DNA of 64,000 nt from Brevibacillus daliensis (GCF_021245735.1 NZ_JAJISB010000018.1:57096-121095); one strand, 5' to 3'; positions 1 to 9,116 are shown, numbered from the stretch's first letter. Notes: generated from the letters alone by a model not told the origin. Program-made: numbers and translations.

Positions 1-71
1 AACCGGTTAAGTAAGAGTTACGTGGATAATCACTGATAAAAATCGGTTTTTAATGGATGGAGGAGAGTAAC

Positions 72-803
72 ATGGGCGATTGCATGGCACACCGTGGATG
101 GTCTGGAAAAGCACCCGAAAACACCGTAGCTGCCTTTCAACTGGTTTGGGATTCACCTGAGATTGTATCGTTCGAATTGGATGTACAACTTAGTAAAGAC
201 GGCATCCCCGTGGTCATTCACGATTTCACCTTGGAGAGAACCACAAACGGTAGTGGTTGGGTGAAGGATTATACCTTTGAAGAACTTCAGCAACTAGATG
301 CAGGAAAATGGTTCGATGAATCATTTGCAAACGAACGTATTCCTTCACTCGATCAGATTCTAAAGCTGAACCCGGCAGGTTGTAAGATCAATATTGAGTT
401 GAAAACAGCTGGGAACATGTATAAAGGCTTAGCGGAAAAAGTAGTAGGATTAGTGAAGGGATATGGGATGGAGAGAGATGTATACATTACCTCTTTTGAC
501 CATGAAGTAATCAGAGAGGTAAATACTCTGGATTCGTCTTTAGAAACAGGGCTCATCCTGATAGGAAAACCAACACTACTCAAAGAGCAATTAGAAGAGA
601 CAGGAGCAATCATCTTGTCTATGTCATACCCATATCTGACAAAGGTGTTTGTCGATGAGATGTATGCAAAGGGCTACAAAGTGATTGCATGGACAGTAGA
701 TGAAAAAAATGCGATTAAAGAGATGATGAAATGGCACCCAGAATTGACGATCTGCACGAATCATCCTGATCTCATGATTCAGGAAATTTCTCATCACATA
801 TAA
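72..803 (+). CDS. Glycerophosphodiester phosphodiesterase (GDPD/UgpQ-like)
   Basis: It hydrolyses glycerophosphodiesters to glycerol-3-phosphate and an alcohol, recycling phospholipid headgroups in the cytosol. The 243-residue protein opens with the GDPD signature AHRGWSGKAPENTVAAF (catalytic His and Arg of HRG), followed by ELDVQLSKDGIPVVIHD, which supplies the metal-binding Glu and Asp and the second catalytic His. The end contains the expected KVIAWTVD strand of the TIM barrel. There is no signal peptide, so it resembles cytosolic UgpQ rather than secreted GlpQ. The start at 72 is preferred over an ATG at 57 because GGAGGAG sits a few bases upstream of it. It appears monocistronic: a hairpin follows, and the next gene is convergent. 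Confidence 0.9.
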   Translation: MGDCMAHRGWSGKAPENTVAAFQLVWDSPEIVSFELDVQLSKDGIPVVIHDFTLERTTNGSGWVKDYTFEELQQLDAGKWFDESFANERIPSLDQILKLNPAGCKINIELKTAGNMYKGLAEKVVGLVKGYGMERDVYITSFDHEVIREVNTLDSSLETGLILIGKPTLLKEQLEETGAIILSMSYPYLTKVFVDEMYAKGYKVIAWTVDEKNAIKEMMKWHPELTICTNHPDLMIQEISHHI

Positions 804-818
804 AAATCGGAATAAAAT

Positions 819-860
819 AAGGGCTCCCATAGCAGTAGAAATGCTGTCTAGGGGGCCCTT
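819..860. terminator. Bidirectional terminator between GDPD and ger operon
   Basis: Arms AAGGGCTCCC and GGGGGCCCTT enclose an inner stem (TAGCAG/CTGTCTA). On the minus strand the hairpin is followed by a T-rich stretch, so it best serves the ger operon. It lies between two convergent genes. Confidence 0.6.
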
Positions 861-891
861 ATCATGTAAGTGGAAAAGGGGATCACATGTA

Positions 892-1998
892 TTAGCGGAA
901 TGTACCATATTCCATAATGGTAACTTTAATCTTACAATCAAAGACCACCTTTGGATATTCTTCACGCCAATTCATTTTTTTCCATTGACTGTAGCTCATG
1001 CTGTTTCTTACATGTTTACCAATGCCAAGACTATCTGCCTTATACTTTTGCATATGTGCTACCATTCGTTTGGCTTCAGCTCTTACGTGATCACCAATTT
1101 TTTTCTCCAGTTCATGTCGCTCAGCATCAATTGATAGATTCAAAGGGCCCGTGTAATCCACGACTGTGCCCTTAAGTGTTAAATCATATAAAATATGTGG
1201 AGTACCCGTTTGATCGTGAGTAACTTGTACTTTTTTGGTGCTGTTAAGATAATTTAGTACGACAAGCTCTTTCTTCTTCAACTTTTCACTTAGATACATG
1301 TTCCAGTTACCTTTCCGAAAGGTTCCGGTAAGAAAGGCGAACAGGATCGTATCTTTTGGGGGAAGTTTGGTCACATATTTGTCATCCTGAAATAATGCTA
1401 ATCCAAAGGTTTCAAGAGTATCTCCATTATCCTTTATAGTAGGTGCAATGGGATCAATTCCATCATCATAATAATCTCGACTAAAGCTAAAGAGTGTAAT
1501 ACGATACGACGCAAAATTCTTCGCTTGTTTATCAAGTAGTAGATCAATATATTTACCTGGTTTGGGATGTTCCTTATAATCCTTCTTTAGAATATCACCA
1601 GCGTTCCCGGATGCTATTGTTATCTTAGCTAGTGGGGATACAACCGGATCCCGATTTAGAGCATTCAGATGGTTCCATAATCCTTGTTTGGCTAGTGCGG
1701 TACCAAATAAGACATTACGCATTTGGCCATTTACCAAGTTAAAGTGAGTTTGTCTGCCCATTATGATAGTGGCATCCTTATAACTGTCTGATACTGCTGT
1801 CAAGGTTTCTTGATGCGCTTCTGAATTTTTATCGGCCTTGGGTAGGGTTAGGGTAAAAGCGGTTTTCCCATTTGGTAACAAATCGTAGGCTACTGTGTGT
1901 GTAAATCCCAATTTTTCCATTATGCGTTGATCGCGACAACCAGAAGTCAGTGTAGCGAGCAGAAACAGAAGAATAATGATGAAGGATTTATTTGTCAA
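892..1998 (-). CDS. Ger(x)C family spore germination lipoprotein (GerKC-like)
   Basis: This is the C subunit of a GerA-type nutrient germinant receptor, a lipoprotein on the outer face of the spore inner membrane. The N-terminus is a hydrophobic signal ending in lipobox LTSGC. The next segment, RDQRIMEKLGFTHTVAYDL, fits the usual R-E-I-x-x-L/M-x-hydrophobic opening of the family, and the ~370-residue length is normal. A TTG at 1998 is chosen because GAGGTGGG lies just upstream; a GTG at 2007 would sit inside that ribosome-binding site. The start overlaps the end of gerKB, so the two are translationally coupled. It is the last gene of the KA-KB-KC operon. Substrate cannot be told from sequence. 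Confidence 0.88.
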   Translation of the reverse strand: MTNKSFIIILLFLLATLTSGCRDQRIMEKLGFTHTVAYDLLPNGKTAFTLTLPKADKNSEAHQETLTAVSDSYKDATIIMGRQTHFNLVNGQMRNVLFGTALAKQGLWNHLNALNRDPVVSPLAKITIASGNAGDILKKDYKEHPKPGKYIDLLLDKQAKNFASYRITLFSFSRDYYDDGIDPIAPTIKDNGDTLETFGLALFQDDKYVTKLPPKDTILFAFLTGTFRKGNWNMYLSEKLKKKELVVLNYLNSTKKVQVTHDQTGTPHILYDLTLKGTVVDYTGPLNLSIDAERHELEKKIGDHVRAEAKRMVAHMQKYKADSLGIGKHVRNSMSYSQWKKMNWREEYPKVVFDCKIKVTIMEYGTFR

Positions 1999-3073
1999 TA
2001 ATCCCACCTCTTTTTCTTTGGAGAAGTAAGATCATAATGAGAATGAGTGGTAATCCGACAGCAACTCCTATTTCTAGATACCCTAAGTAACGCAACCAAG
2101 TCTCGACGTCGTTTAACACCTGTGCACAAAAAGAAATGAGATAGGTTATGGCAATGATCATGATACCCAGAGTGTTTTGTTTAACTTTAGGAAATACTCG
2201 ACTTAATGCTTCTTTAGCAGACCAAAAATAAAACACTAGTGTAATAATCGTTGTACATAGGAAAAAACCGTAAATGATATTCTCCATACGTTCTATAAAC
2301 GGTAATTGAATACAGGCGAATAACTCAATCATTGGAAACTGTAATTCTTTTAGCAAGTGATAACCAAAAAAACCAAATGAGAAAATGCTAATGATAAGAT
2401 AGACGATTGTAAGAAGGAGATTGCCTAGAAATGTGGATTTTATCAATTTGCTTTTTTTATTAACATAGGGAAATAGTAACAGACTAAATTCAAATCCCAA
2501 AAAGGCAGGATAGACATAGAAGAAGCCTTCCAGATAATCTTTATGCTCTCGGAAAATAAATGGGGTAAGTCGTACAAATTCAAATTCTTTCATTAAAAAG
2601 AGAAATAGAATAGCAGTCCAAATGACTAGCCAAAAAAATATAGAGGAAGCTTTGCTGATGGTATATATTCCTTTTGACACCAAATAGAATCCTAAAAGAT
2701 CTATTAGAAGTTTGATTAACATGGTACTTGAGGTTGGGAAAGCGATCATTTGAAAGATAAGTACATACTGTTTCCCTAACAAACTGCCTAAAAGCCCCCA
2801 AAGACTAGTCAGAAAAATATATAGGGGGATCCGAATAATACTAGGCAAAGCTTCCTCAAATATTTCAAAGATCGACCTGCCATTCCCCAAACGATAAACA
2901 ATACCAATTAGTAATATATTTAGTGTGACAATTGCAAAGACAACGAATAGAATAAGCCAACCATTCATTCCAAAATAATAGGCTTCAATTTGAGACAGAT
3001 TGAACAGAACTACCCCAAACTGAATCATAAAGATAAGTATAGTAACATGAAATGCGGATAGGTTTTCTCTCAA
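1988..3073 (-). CDS. GerAB/GerKB-type spore germination permease
   Basis: This is the B subunit of a GerA-type germinant receptor. It belongs to the amino-acid/polyamine/organocation superfamily and is thought to bind the germinant. The 361-residue protein is almost entirely hydrophobic with about ten predicted membrane helices, beginning SAFHVTILIFMIQFGVV, and contains the family-typical KGIYTISKASSIFFW stretch. Translation starts at a TTG at 3073, preceded at a good distance by AAAGGTGA, which overlaps the stop codon of gerKA. The tail overlaps gerKC. Both overlaps indicate a coupled three-gene operon producing equal subunits. Confidence 0.9.
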   Translation of the reverse strand: MRENLSAFHVTILIFMIQFGVVLFNLSQIEAYYFGMNGWLILFVVFAIVTLNILLIGIVYRLGNGRSIFEIFEEALPSIIRIPLYIFLTSLWGLLGSLLGKQYVLIFQMIAFPTSSTMLIKLLIDLLGFYLVSKGIYTISKASSIFFWLVIWTAILFLFLMKEFEFVRLTPFIFREHKDYLEGFFYVYPAFLGFEFSLLLFPYVNKKSKLIKSTFLGNLLLTIVYLIISIFSFGFFGYHLLKELQFPMIELFACIQLPFIERMENIIYGFFLCTTIITLVFYFWSAKEALSRVFPKVKQNTLGIMIIAITYLISFCAQVLNDVETWLRYLGYLEIGVAVGLPLILIMILLLQRKRGGIIDK

Positions 3074-3082
3074 TATCGTTCG

Positions 3083-4594
3083 TCACCTTTTCATTTTGTT
3101 ACTTACGTTGTTGGTAGATTTTGATTGTGAAGGTCGTGTCCTCAACATGGAAAATGGGGCGCGAATAAAAATATCCTTCCAGTCTTTTGGCTTGAGAGGA
3201 GCAATACCTGTAAGGTAAGATGAACGTAAACTGGTTAAGCCACACATGTGAATGACTACTGCAACCAACCCCAAAGCGAGTCCAAGGTTTCCATAAATTG
3301 CGGCGATTAAAATAAAGCCAAAACGTAATACACGTAAAGACGCACTCATCTCATAACTTGGAATTACAAAGGAAGCAATGGCTGATGAGGCTACGGCAAT
3401 AATTAAAATCTTACTAGTCAGGCCAGCTTGTACAGCCGCTTGGCCTATTACTATACCGCCTACAATCCCGATAGTCTGACCTATCTTTGTGGGTAATTGA
3501 GCTCCAGCTTCTCTTAATAACTCGATTGTCGCTTCCATCAATAATGCTTCGATTAAGGGAGGAAAGGGCACTCTGCTTCTTGATTCTGAAAGGGTTAGTA
3601 GTAAACTCTCAGGAATCATTTCATAGTGAAAAGTTGTAATCGAAACATACAATGCAGTGAAAGAAATGGTAATAATTAGTGCGATAAAACGAAGCAATCT
3701 GGTTGAAGTTCCAATCAACCATCTCTGATAATAGTCATCGGAGGATGTGAAAAATTCAAAGAAAGTGGAGGGAGCGCAAAAAGCAGTTGGGCTTCCGGCC
3801 ATTAAAACAATAACTTTTCCAGCAACCAGTTTTGATGCAATGGCATCTGGGCGTTCTGTCGTTAGATATTGCGGAAAAATCGAGGCGACATCATCTTCAA
3901 CTAATTGGAGCAACATATTTGTATCAAAAACGGCATCCATTTCAATATCCATAATTCTTTGCTTCATATCTTCAACGAATTCCATTCTCACGATATCCTT
4001 GATATAGAGAACATAAACATCGTTTTTGGTAATCTCACCAACATGTAATTTAATTACTTTTAAATGGGAGCTTTGCAATCGTTTGCGGATGAGCGATAAG
4101 TTCGTACTAGCTTCCTCTGTAAATCCCTCGTGAGGTCCTGTAATAACTGGATCTGCCTGAGAAGGTGTAATAGCTCGTGAAGGTGGAGCAGCTATCTCGA
4201 TCATATAAGCCTGTTCTTCGTAAAAGACAGCAGCGCCTCCAGCTAATATGCCATGGATACATTCCTTCGAATCAACTACTTTTATAAATTGGGACTGGGA
4301 GAGCGCAGTTTGAGTATCCATATTTGTATAAATAACCGCTTGAAATACGTCTCGTTCTAATTGATCCTTATCTACCAGATTTCCAAAATAAAGGATGTCG
4401 ACCTTTTTTTGGGGAAATGAACGATGTGTCAGATCAGAACAATCTTCAAATTCTTGCAGGGTGTATGAAAGTGTTGGGGGAAGTTGCCCCTCTTGAATTT
4501 TTTCTTTTTGGATTAGCTCAGAAATACTTTGGGGCTGATTGTTTTTTTTTAACATCCATAGAAGCCTTTTTTTGAAAATGCTCACGTTTATCAC
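3083..4594 (-). CDS. GerAA/GerKA-type spore germination protein
   Basis: This is the A subunit of a GerA-type germinant receptor in the spore inner membrane. A soluble N-terminal half (to about residue 270) contains DILYFGNLVDKDQLERDVF and the segment GPHEGFTEEASTNLSLIRKR, a hallmark of GerA proteins. The C-terminal half has about five membrane helices with RVPFPPLIEALLMEATIELL and KIGQTIGIVGGIVIGQAAV. Length (about 500) is normal. The start is uncertain: GTG at 4594 has no clear ribosome-binding site; GTG at 4585 follows GGTGAT, and ATG at 4555 follows AAAAGG. It leads the KA-KB-KC operon. Such operons are usually transcribed in the forespore by sigma-G; a CATACTT -10-like element is present upstream, but no good -35. 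Confidence 0.92.
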   Translation of the reverse strand: MINVSIFKKRLLWMLKKNNQPQSISELIQKEKIQEGQLPPTLSYTLQEFEDCSDLTHRSFPQKKVDILYFGNLVDKDQLERDVFQAVIYTNMDTQTALSQSQFIKVVDSKECIHGILAGGAAVFYEEQAYMIEIAAPPSRAITPSQADPVITGPHEGFTEEASTNLSLIRKRLQSSHLKVIKLHVGEITKNDVYVLYIKDIVRMEFVEDMKQRIMDIEMDAVFDTNMLLQLVEDDVASIFPQYLTTERPDAIASKLVAGKVIVLMAGSPTAFCAPSTFFEFFTSSDDYYQRWLIGTSTRLLRFIALIITISFTALYVSITTFHYEMIPESLLLTLSESRSRVPFPPLIEALLMEATIELLREAGAQLPTKIGQTIGIVGGIVIGQAAVQAGLTSKILIIAVASSAIASFVIPSYEMSASLRVLRFGFILIAAIYGNLGLALGLVAVVIHMCGLTSLRSSYLTGIAPLKPKDWKDIFIRAPFSMLRTRPSQSKSTNNVSNKMKR

Positions 4595-4852
4595 CAGAAT
4601 TTCGCTGTTTTCGTTTGATATGTATAATTTAACCAGTTTTCAAGAAAGTATGTATTCGTTTATGACATCAGGAAATTGGTCTGATTTTAGTGAAATTAGT
4701 TACACTTTTGTTGATAAAAAATCACATTATTGGGTCTCATAAGTAGTTACCAAGTGGAAAAAACATGGTAAAATAAATAAAAGACAGATACTTCTGACTT
4801 ATTGTCAAAGAATCTTCTTTTGATGCTGTAGGCAAAGGAAGGGGAGGATCTC

Positions 4853-5149
4853 ATGACATTATTATTGGTAAACACGGGACTTGTTCTTTTATTCTTGTAT
4901 TTTATCAGTCGTCAGAATGAAGAAGAAATGGTTTATGACGAAGATTATTTCCTCGCTCACCCTTCTGCATTAGAGGAATACCAGCAGATGCCACTTGAGT
5001 TCCAAAACGCATTCTTTCGTAAACATAAAGAGGTGCTAAAGGAAAAGTACATGCATGGCGATAGCTATTTGCTAGGTTATTGTCCAAATAAAGATGTTAG
5101 ACGTCTCTGGTTATCTGAATTTCTCGAAAGAAAGAATCTAGAGGCATAA
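4853..5149 (+). CDS. Small membrane-anchored hypothetical protein
   Basis: I do not recognise this 98-residue protein. It begins with one hydrophobic helix (TLLLVNTGLVLLFLYFI) followed by an acidic, aromatic-rich soluble part (EEEMVYDEDYFLAHPSALEEY). It is probably a single-pass membrane protein with the C-terminus inside. A strong GGGGAGG ribosome-binding site precedes the ATG and a hairpin plus T-run follows the stop, so the gene looks genuine and monocistronic. It lies divergent from the ger operon across a 260-bp promoter region. Confidence 0.7.
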   Translation: MTLLLVNTGLVLLFLYFISRQNEEEMVYDEDYFLAHPSALEEYQQMPLEFQNAFFRKHKEVLKEKYMHGDSYLLGYCPNKDVRRLWLSEFLERKNLEA

Positions 5150-5180
5150 CAGTTATCTCATACACGTATTATGAGCTTAC

Positions 5181-5213
5181 AACCGCCTTCATATTTGAAA
5201 GCGGTTTCTTTTT
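5181..5213 (+). terminator. Rho-independent terminator
   Basis: Arms AACCGC and GCGGTT with a 14-nt loop are followed by TTTCTTTTT. It ends the small membrane protein gene. Confidence 0.75.
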
Positions 5214-5291
5214 GCGGATAGGGACACTCTTCTTTACGCTGTCAACTCCTTTCAGTATGATAGGAGGAGTGAGCAACAGGAGGGTAATAAC

Positions 5292-5747
5292 ATGTTAGAT
5301 CATTTAGTATCAAAAATTGATGAAGTACTTACACCTGTGGGTATCATTACAGATGTAATTCTGCGGACAGATCGCTCTATACTGGAAGGAGAAGAGAGCC
5401 ATGAAATTGAGATTGGCTTGATCCAGGATGAAACGATAGGACAAACAACGTTTGCTACTATTCATTTATATCCATTAGAAGAGACGAATCAGTGTGAAGT
5501 GGAGGTAGAGGTAACCTATCCAGTTGGAAATCGGAGTATGACTTCCTTCATGAGTCTTGTAGAAGAGATTGTTCCAGTGAGTGCCGTTACAGAAAAAATA
5601 CGCAGGCTAACAGGGAAACCTGAAGCTATGGAAACGTATTGGATCGTAGATTTCAATTTTATTGTGAATGCAGATCAGATAGAAACAATAGAAGATAATT
5701 TGTTTGCTGATATGGCAGACAAAATTAATCGATTAATTCGATTGTAG
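5292..5747 (+). CDS. Hypothetical cytosolic protein
   Basis: This 151-residue acidic protein has no signal peptide or membrane helix and no motif I can name. It has alternating beta-strand-like segments (EIEIGLIQDETIGQTTFATIHLYPL, then CEVEVEVTYPVG) and a helical C-terminus (DNLFADMADKINRLIRL). The ATG has an AGGAGGG-like ribosome-binding site (caacaggagggtaataac). A terminator follows directly, so it appears to be a single-gene unit. Function unknown. Confidence 0.7.
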   Translation: MLDHLVSKIDEVLTPVGIITDVILRTDRSILEGEESHEIEIGLIQDETIGQTTFATIHLYPLEETNQCEVEVEVTYPVGNRSMTSFMSLVEEIVPVSAVTEKIRRLTGKPEAMETYWIVDFNFIVNADQIETIEDNLFADMADKINRLIRL

Positions 5748-5756
5748 GATAAGAAA

Positions 5757-5817
5757 CAGGCAGTGGAAGAGGCGAAACGTATGAGGTTTCGAAGAGTCCA
5801 CTGCCTGTATTTTTTTG
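5757..5817 (+). terminator. Rho-independent terminator
   Basis: Arms CAGGCAGTGGA and TCCACTGCCTG match perfectly and enclose a second stem (CGAAAC/GTTTCG); a run of T follows. Confidence 0.85.
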
Positions 5818-5850
5818 TTTTCTAAGCTGGACACGTACCATTCCAATGTT

Positions 5851-5988
5851 TTAGTCCTCAAAATCAATATATTTTTGTGCCTGTAAAATTCCAAAGGCAT
5901 TTGCATTTCGCTCAAATTCTAATTCGGAAATTGATTTTGCAATATCTGAACGCAGAGGAATTAATGCAGATAAGCTTACTTTTGCCAT
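5851..5988 (-). CDS. Possible 45-residue small protein
   Basis: This short frame runs from an ATG at 5988 to a TAA at 5851, starting 14 bases after the stop of the dehydrogenase gene on the same strand. The peptide begins MAKVSLSALIPLRSDIAKSI and is mildly amphipathic, without a membrane helix. The ribosome-binding site is weak (AAAAGAATG). It could be a real small protein co-transcribed with the dehydrogenase or the remnant of a longer gene. No family is recognised. Confidence 0.35.
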   Translation of the reverse strand: MAKVSLSALIPLRSDIAKSISELEFERNANAFGILQAQKYIDFED

Positions 5989-6002
5989 CGAATCATTCTT
6001 TT

Positions 6003-6896
6003 CTATTTTTTGCCGGAGACGATAATGTTGTTTTTCTCTTCATACAATTTAAACAAAGCAGCAATATCTTCAGTTGGATATTTTTCATTAGCCTGTTGAT
6101 ACATTTGCTCGGCGAGGCTGTTAACAGGCATTTCGACATCATAAGCTTTGGCGAGTTCTCCAGCAATTCGCATATCCTTGTACAGCAACTTGTTGCTAAA
6201 ACGAGCATCGAAATCACGTTCGTGAACGAGCGGTACAATTCGATGCAACATTTTACTATCACCCGTGCTTGCTTCCAGAACTTTATAAAGCTCTGCTGTA
6301 TCGACACCGGCTTTGGTTGCCAGGACAAATGTTTCCGCTAATGCGGCTGTATGTACACCAATAATATAATTATTCATTAGTTTCGCAATACTGCCATTTC
6401 CGATAGCACCCATGTAGAAAAGATTGGTACCCATTGCTTCAAGGGCTGGTTTGGCACGTTCAAAATCTTGTTTATCCCCACCGCACATGATTGCCAATGT
6501 ACCTGCGATTGCTCCCATCGGTCCACCACTGATTGGGGCATCCATAAAGGAACCGCCTTTTTCTTGAATGGCGCTTGCTGCTTTTTCGTTAAGCATCGGG
6601 CTTACCGTAGAATGATCAAGAACCAGTTTGCCTGTAAGATCAGCACTTGTAATTCCGTTTTCTCCAAAGTAAACCTCTTCAATTGTAGCCGGAAGGGGTA
6701 GGCATGTTAAGAGAATGTCTACCTTTTCAGCCAGATCACGCGGATTATTCGCTTCAATCGCACCTAAAGATACTGCGTTTTCGATAGGCCCGCGACTGCG
6801 AGAGACAACATGTACAGTAAATCCTTTTGCTAGCAGGTTCTTCACCATAGGTAATCCCATCGTACCTAATCCTATAAAGCCAATAGTCTCTCTCAT
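6003..6896 (-). CDS. NAD(P)-dependent beta-hydroxyacid dehydrogenase (3-hydroxyisobutyrate dehydrogenase family)
   Basis: The enzyme oxidises or reduces a beta-hydroxyacid/semialdehyde pair; candidates are 3-hydroxyisobutyrate or tartronate semialdehyde. The 297-residue protein starts with the Rossmann dinucleotide motif GFIGLGTMGLPMVKNLL. Further on come the substrate loop DAPISGGPMGAIAGTL and GNGSIAKLMNNYI, which holds the catalytic Lys. Length is typical. The ATG follows CGGAGGAG. It is divergent from the dienoyl-CoA reductase gene, and a FadR-type box lies in the shared 140-bp promoter region, which could put both genes under the same control. The exact substrate cannot be assigned. Confidence 0.88.
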   Translation of the reverse strand: MRETIGFIGLGTMGLPMVKNLLAKGFTVHVVSRSRGPIENAVSLGAIEANNPRDLAEKVDILLTCLPLPATIEEVYFGENGITSADLTGKLVLDHSTVSPMLNEKAASAIQEKGGSFMDAPISGGPMGAIAGTLAIMCGGDKQDFERAKPALEAMGTNLFYMGAIGNGSIAKLMNNYIIGVHTAALAETFVLATKAGVDTAELYKVLEASTGDSKMLHRIVPLVHERDFDARFSNKLLYKDMRIAGELAKAYDVEMPVNSLAEQMYQQANEKYPTEDIAALFKLYEEKNNIIVSGKK

Positions 6897-7003
6897 ATGT
6901 TTCTCCTCCGTAAATGACAGCTTATTATTGCTTAGTGTACTGGGTCACATTTTACATTGCAAGAATTGATGTAAAAAAGGATTTTTATAACTGTAAAGAG
7001 AAA

Positions 7004-7021
7004 TGAATGAATATTCATTCA
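7004..7021. promoter_or_regulatory. FadR box
   Basis: The 18-bp palindrome TGAATGAATATTCATTCA matches the Bacillus FadR (YsiA) operator consensus TGAATGANTANTCATTCA at every fixed position. In Bacillus, FadR represses fatty-acid degradation genes and is released by long-chain acyl-CoA. It sits 24-30 bp before the start of the dienoyl-CoA reductase gene, so repression of that gene is likely. No fadR gene is in this window. Confidence 0.85.
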
Positions 7022-7047
7022 AATACGGAAGATAGGTGATTAAATTG

Positions 7048-9045
7048 TTGAAACACGTATTTCATCCAATTAAAATTAATGAATTGATTCTACCAAACCG
7101 AATTATGATGGGTTCTATGCATGTAGGGCTAGAAGCGCTTGATCATGGGATGGAAAGACTAGCAGCTTTTTATGCAGAGCGTGCTAAAGGCGGGGTTGGT
7201 CTTATCGTCACAGGTGGCGCGGCTGTTTGTCCTGAAGGTGGAGCGGGTGAGGGGTTTACCAATGTATATGCGGACGAACATATAGAGAAGCTACGTCTGC
7301 TGCCTGAAGCCGTTCATCGGGAAGGTGGGCGAATTGCCTTACAGTTATTTCATTCAGGCAGGTATGCTTATAAACATAAAACAGGACTTGATCCGGTAGC
7401 ACCTTCACCACTTCAAGCAACGATTAATCGTGATGCTCCAATAGAAATGGATGCGGAATTAATTGAGAGAACCATTGAAGCGTATGTTCAAGCGGCTCGG
7501 CGGACCAAAACGGCTGGTTTTGACGCTATAGAAATTATGGGCTCGGAAGGTTATCTGATTAATCAGTTCCTCTCTCCGGTGACAAATAAGCGGACGGATG
7601 AGTGGGGAGGAGATTTTGAGCGTCGTGCGAGGTTCGGAGTCGAGATAATGAAGCGGGTGCGAAAGGAAGTCGGGTGTGAATATCCGGTCATTTTTCGCAT
7701 GTCTGGAATTGATCTAATGCCAGATACTACAACGTTGGAAGAGACGATTTCCTTTGCCAAGCTATTGGAGGATGCAGGAGCAGATCTATTAAATATCGGC
7801 ATTGGCTGGCATGAATCTCAGGTCCCTACTATTTCCATGATGGTGCCACGAGCTTCTTATGTCTGGGTTGCAAAAATGATTAAGGATGCTGTATCCCTGC
7901 CAGTAGTAGCTAGTAATCGTATTAATGATGTGAGATTAGCAGATAAGGTGTTGGCAGAAGGTCAAAGCGATATGGTTTCTATGGCACGTCCATTTCTGGC
8001 AGATCCATATATTTTAACAAAAAGCGGGTTTGGTCAGTTTGATCGGGTGAATACCTGTATTGCTTGTAATCAGGCATGCCTCGATCATATCTTCGAAGAT
8101 AAGCCAGCTTCCTGTCTGGTAAATCCATTAGCAGGTAGAGAGTATGATCTATCGATCGAGAAGACGGATCAGCCCAAAAAAGTGGCGGTAGTCGGTGCTG
8201 GACCAGCCGGTCTAGAGGCTGCAAGAGTTTTGGCAGAGCGAGGTCATCAAGTGTGGTTGTATGAAAAAAACGATAAACTAGGCGGGCAGCTTACCTTTGC
8301 CTGTCAGGTTCCTGGAAAGATTGAATTTTTAGAAACCATTCGTTACTATGAAACGGAGCTACGTCGTCTCTGTGTTACTATTCGACTCGGAGAGAGTATC
8401 TGTGAAGAGGAATTACAGTCCGTAGGAATTGATGAAGTAGTTATTGCGGCTGGAGTAACACCACGTGTGCCAAGCATTCCAGGTATTGATCTGCCTCACG
8501 TGGTACGCTATACCGACGTATTTACAGGTAAAGTAAAGGTGGGAGAGCGAGTAGCGGTAATTGGTGCAGGTGGAATTGCTTGTGATCTTTCCCATTTACT
8601 TTTGACGAATACCAGTTTATCTGCTGATACGGGGCAGTATTTAGGACAGTATGGGATTTTAGCACCACAGATGTTTGCTACTTTTCAACAGAGCAAGCGC
8701 TCCATTACGTTATTGCGACGTGGTAAGCATGTGGGGACAGGTTTAGGTAAAACAACACGCTGGGCACTACTTTCCCTATTGAAAAAACATGGTGTCGTAA
8801 TGAAAACACGAATTGATTACAGTCGCATCACTGAAGAAGGTGTCGTTTATATCGAAAATGGAGAAGAACATCTTCTTCCAGCTGATACGATCATCATTGC
8901 CGCAGGTAGTACTTCGAATCAGGAGTGGAGAAATATCTTGTCTGCTGAGCGTATCGTTCATCTGATTGGCGGTGCAAAAGAGGCAGGCGAGCTGGATGCG
9001 AAGAGAGCGATCCGTGAAGGAATGGAAGTGGCACTTTCTATTTAA
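7048..9045 (+). CDS. 2,4-dienoyl-CoA reductase-like NADH:flavin oxidoreductase (FadH type)
   Basis: FMN/FAD and 4Fe-4S enzyme of the old-yellow-enzyme superfamily, similar to 2,4-dienoyl-CoA reductase, needed to degrade unsaturated fatty acids. The first ~360 residues form the OYE barrel (LPNRIMMGSMHVGLE, then LFHSGRYA). Next comes the Fe-S cysteine cluster CIACNQACLDHI with a later Cys in ASCLVNP. A first dinucleotide fold (VAVVGAGPAGLEAARVLAERG) and a second (VAVIGAGGIACDLSHLL) follow. Length (665) is normal. A TTG at 7048 or 7045 follows AGGTGA; a GTG at 7036 overlaps that site. The perfect FadR box upstream supports a beta-oxidation role over general xenobiotic reduction. Confidence 0.88.
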   Translation: MKHVFHPIKINELILPNRIMMGSMHVGLEALDHGMERLAAFYAERAKGGVGLIVTGGAAVCPEGGAGEGFTNVYADEHIEKLRLLPEAVHREGGRIALQLFHSGRYAYKHKTGLDPVAPSPLQATINRDAPIEMDAELIERTIEAYVQAARRTKTAGFDAIEIMGSEGYLINQFLSPVTNKRTDEWGGDFERRARFGVEIMKRVRKEVGCEYPVIFRMSGIDLMPDTTTLEETISFAKLLEDAGADLLNIGIGWHESQVPTISMMVPRASYVWVAKMIKDAVSLPVVASNRINDVRLADKVLAEGQSDMVSMARPFLADPYILTKSGFGQFDRVNTCIACNQACLDHIFEDKPASCLVNPLAGREYDLSIEKTDQPKKVAVVGAGPAGLEAARVLAERGHQVWLYEKNDKLGGQLTFACQVPGKIEFLETIRYYETELRRLCVTIRLGESICEEELQSVGIDEVVIAAGVTPRVPSIPGIDLPHVVRYTDVFTGKVKVGERVAVIGAGGIACDLSHLLLTNTSLSADTGQYLGQYGILAPQMFATFQQSKRSITLLRRGKHVGTGLGKTTRWALLSLLKKHGVVMKTRIDYSRITEEGVVYIENGEEHLLPADTIIIAAGSTSNQEWRNILSAERIVHLIGGAKEAGELDAKRAIREGMEVALSI

Positions 9046-9116
9046 ATATCGACAGTTTAAAGGTAGTATCGGGTATGTAGCAAGGAGCATAGCAGCAAGA
9101 GCGGGGGAGCAGAAGC

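Noticed and set aside
841..1175. Plus-strand frames of 74-97 codons over gerKC
   Set aside because: They are antisense to a well-supported gene and have no RBS or family features.
4600..4750. Sigma-G promoter for gerKA
   Set aside because: A CATACTT -10-like element exists, but no TGAATA-like -35 at 17-18 bp; not listed.
5877..6341. 154-codon plus-strand frame
   Set aside because: It is antisense to the dehydrogenase gene, which has the full Rossmann motif and RBS.
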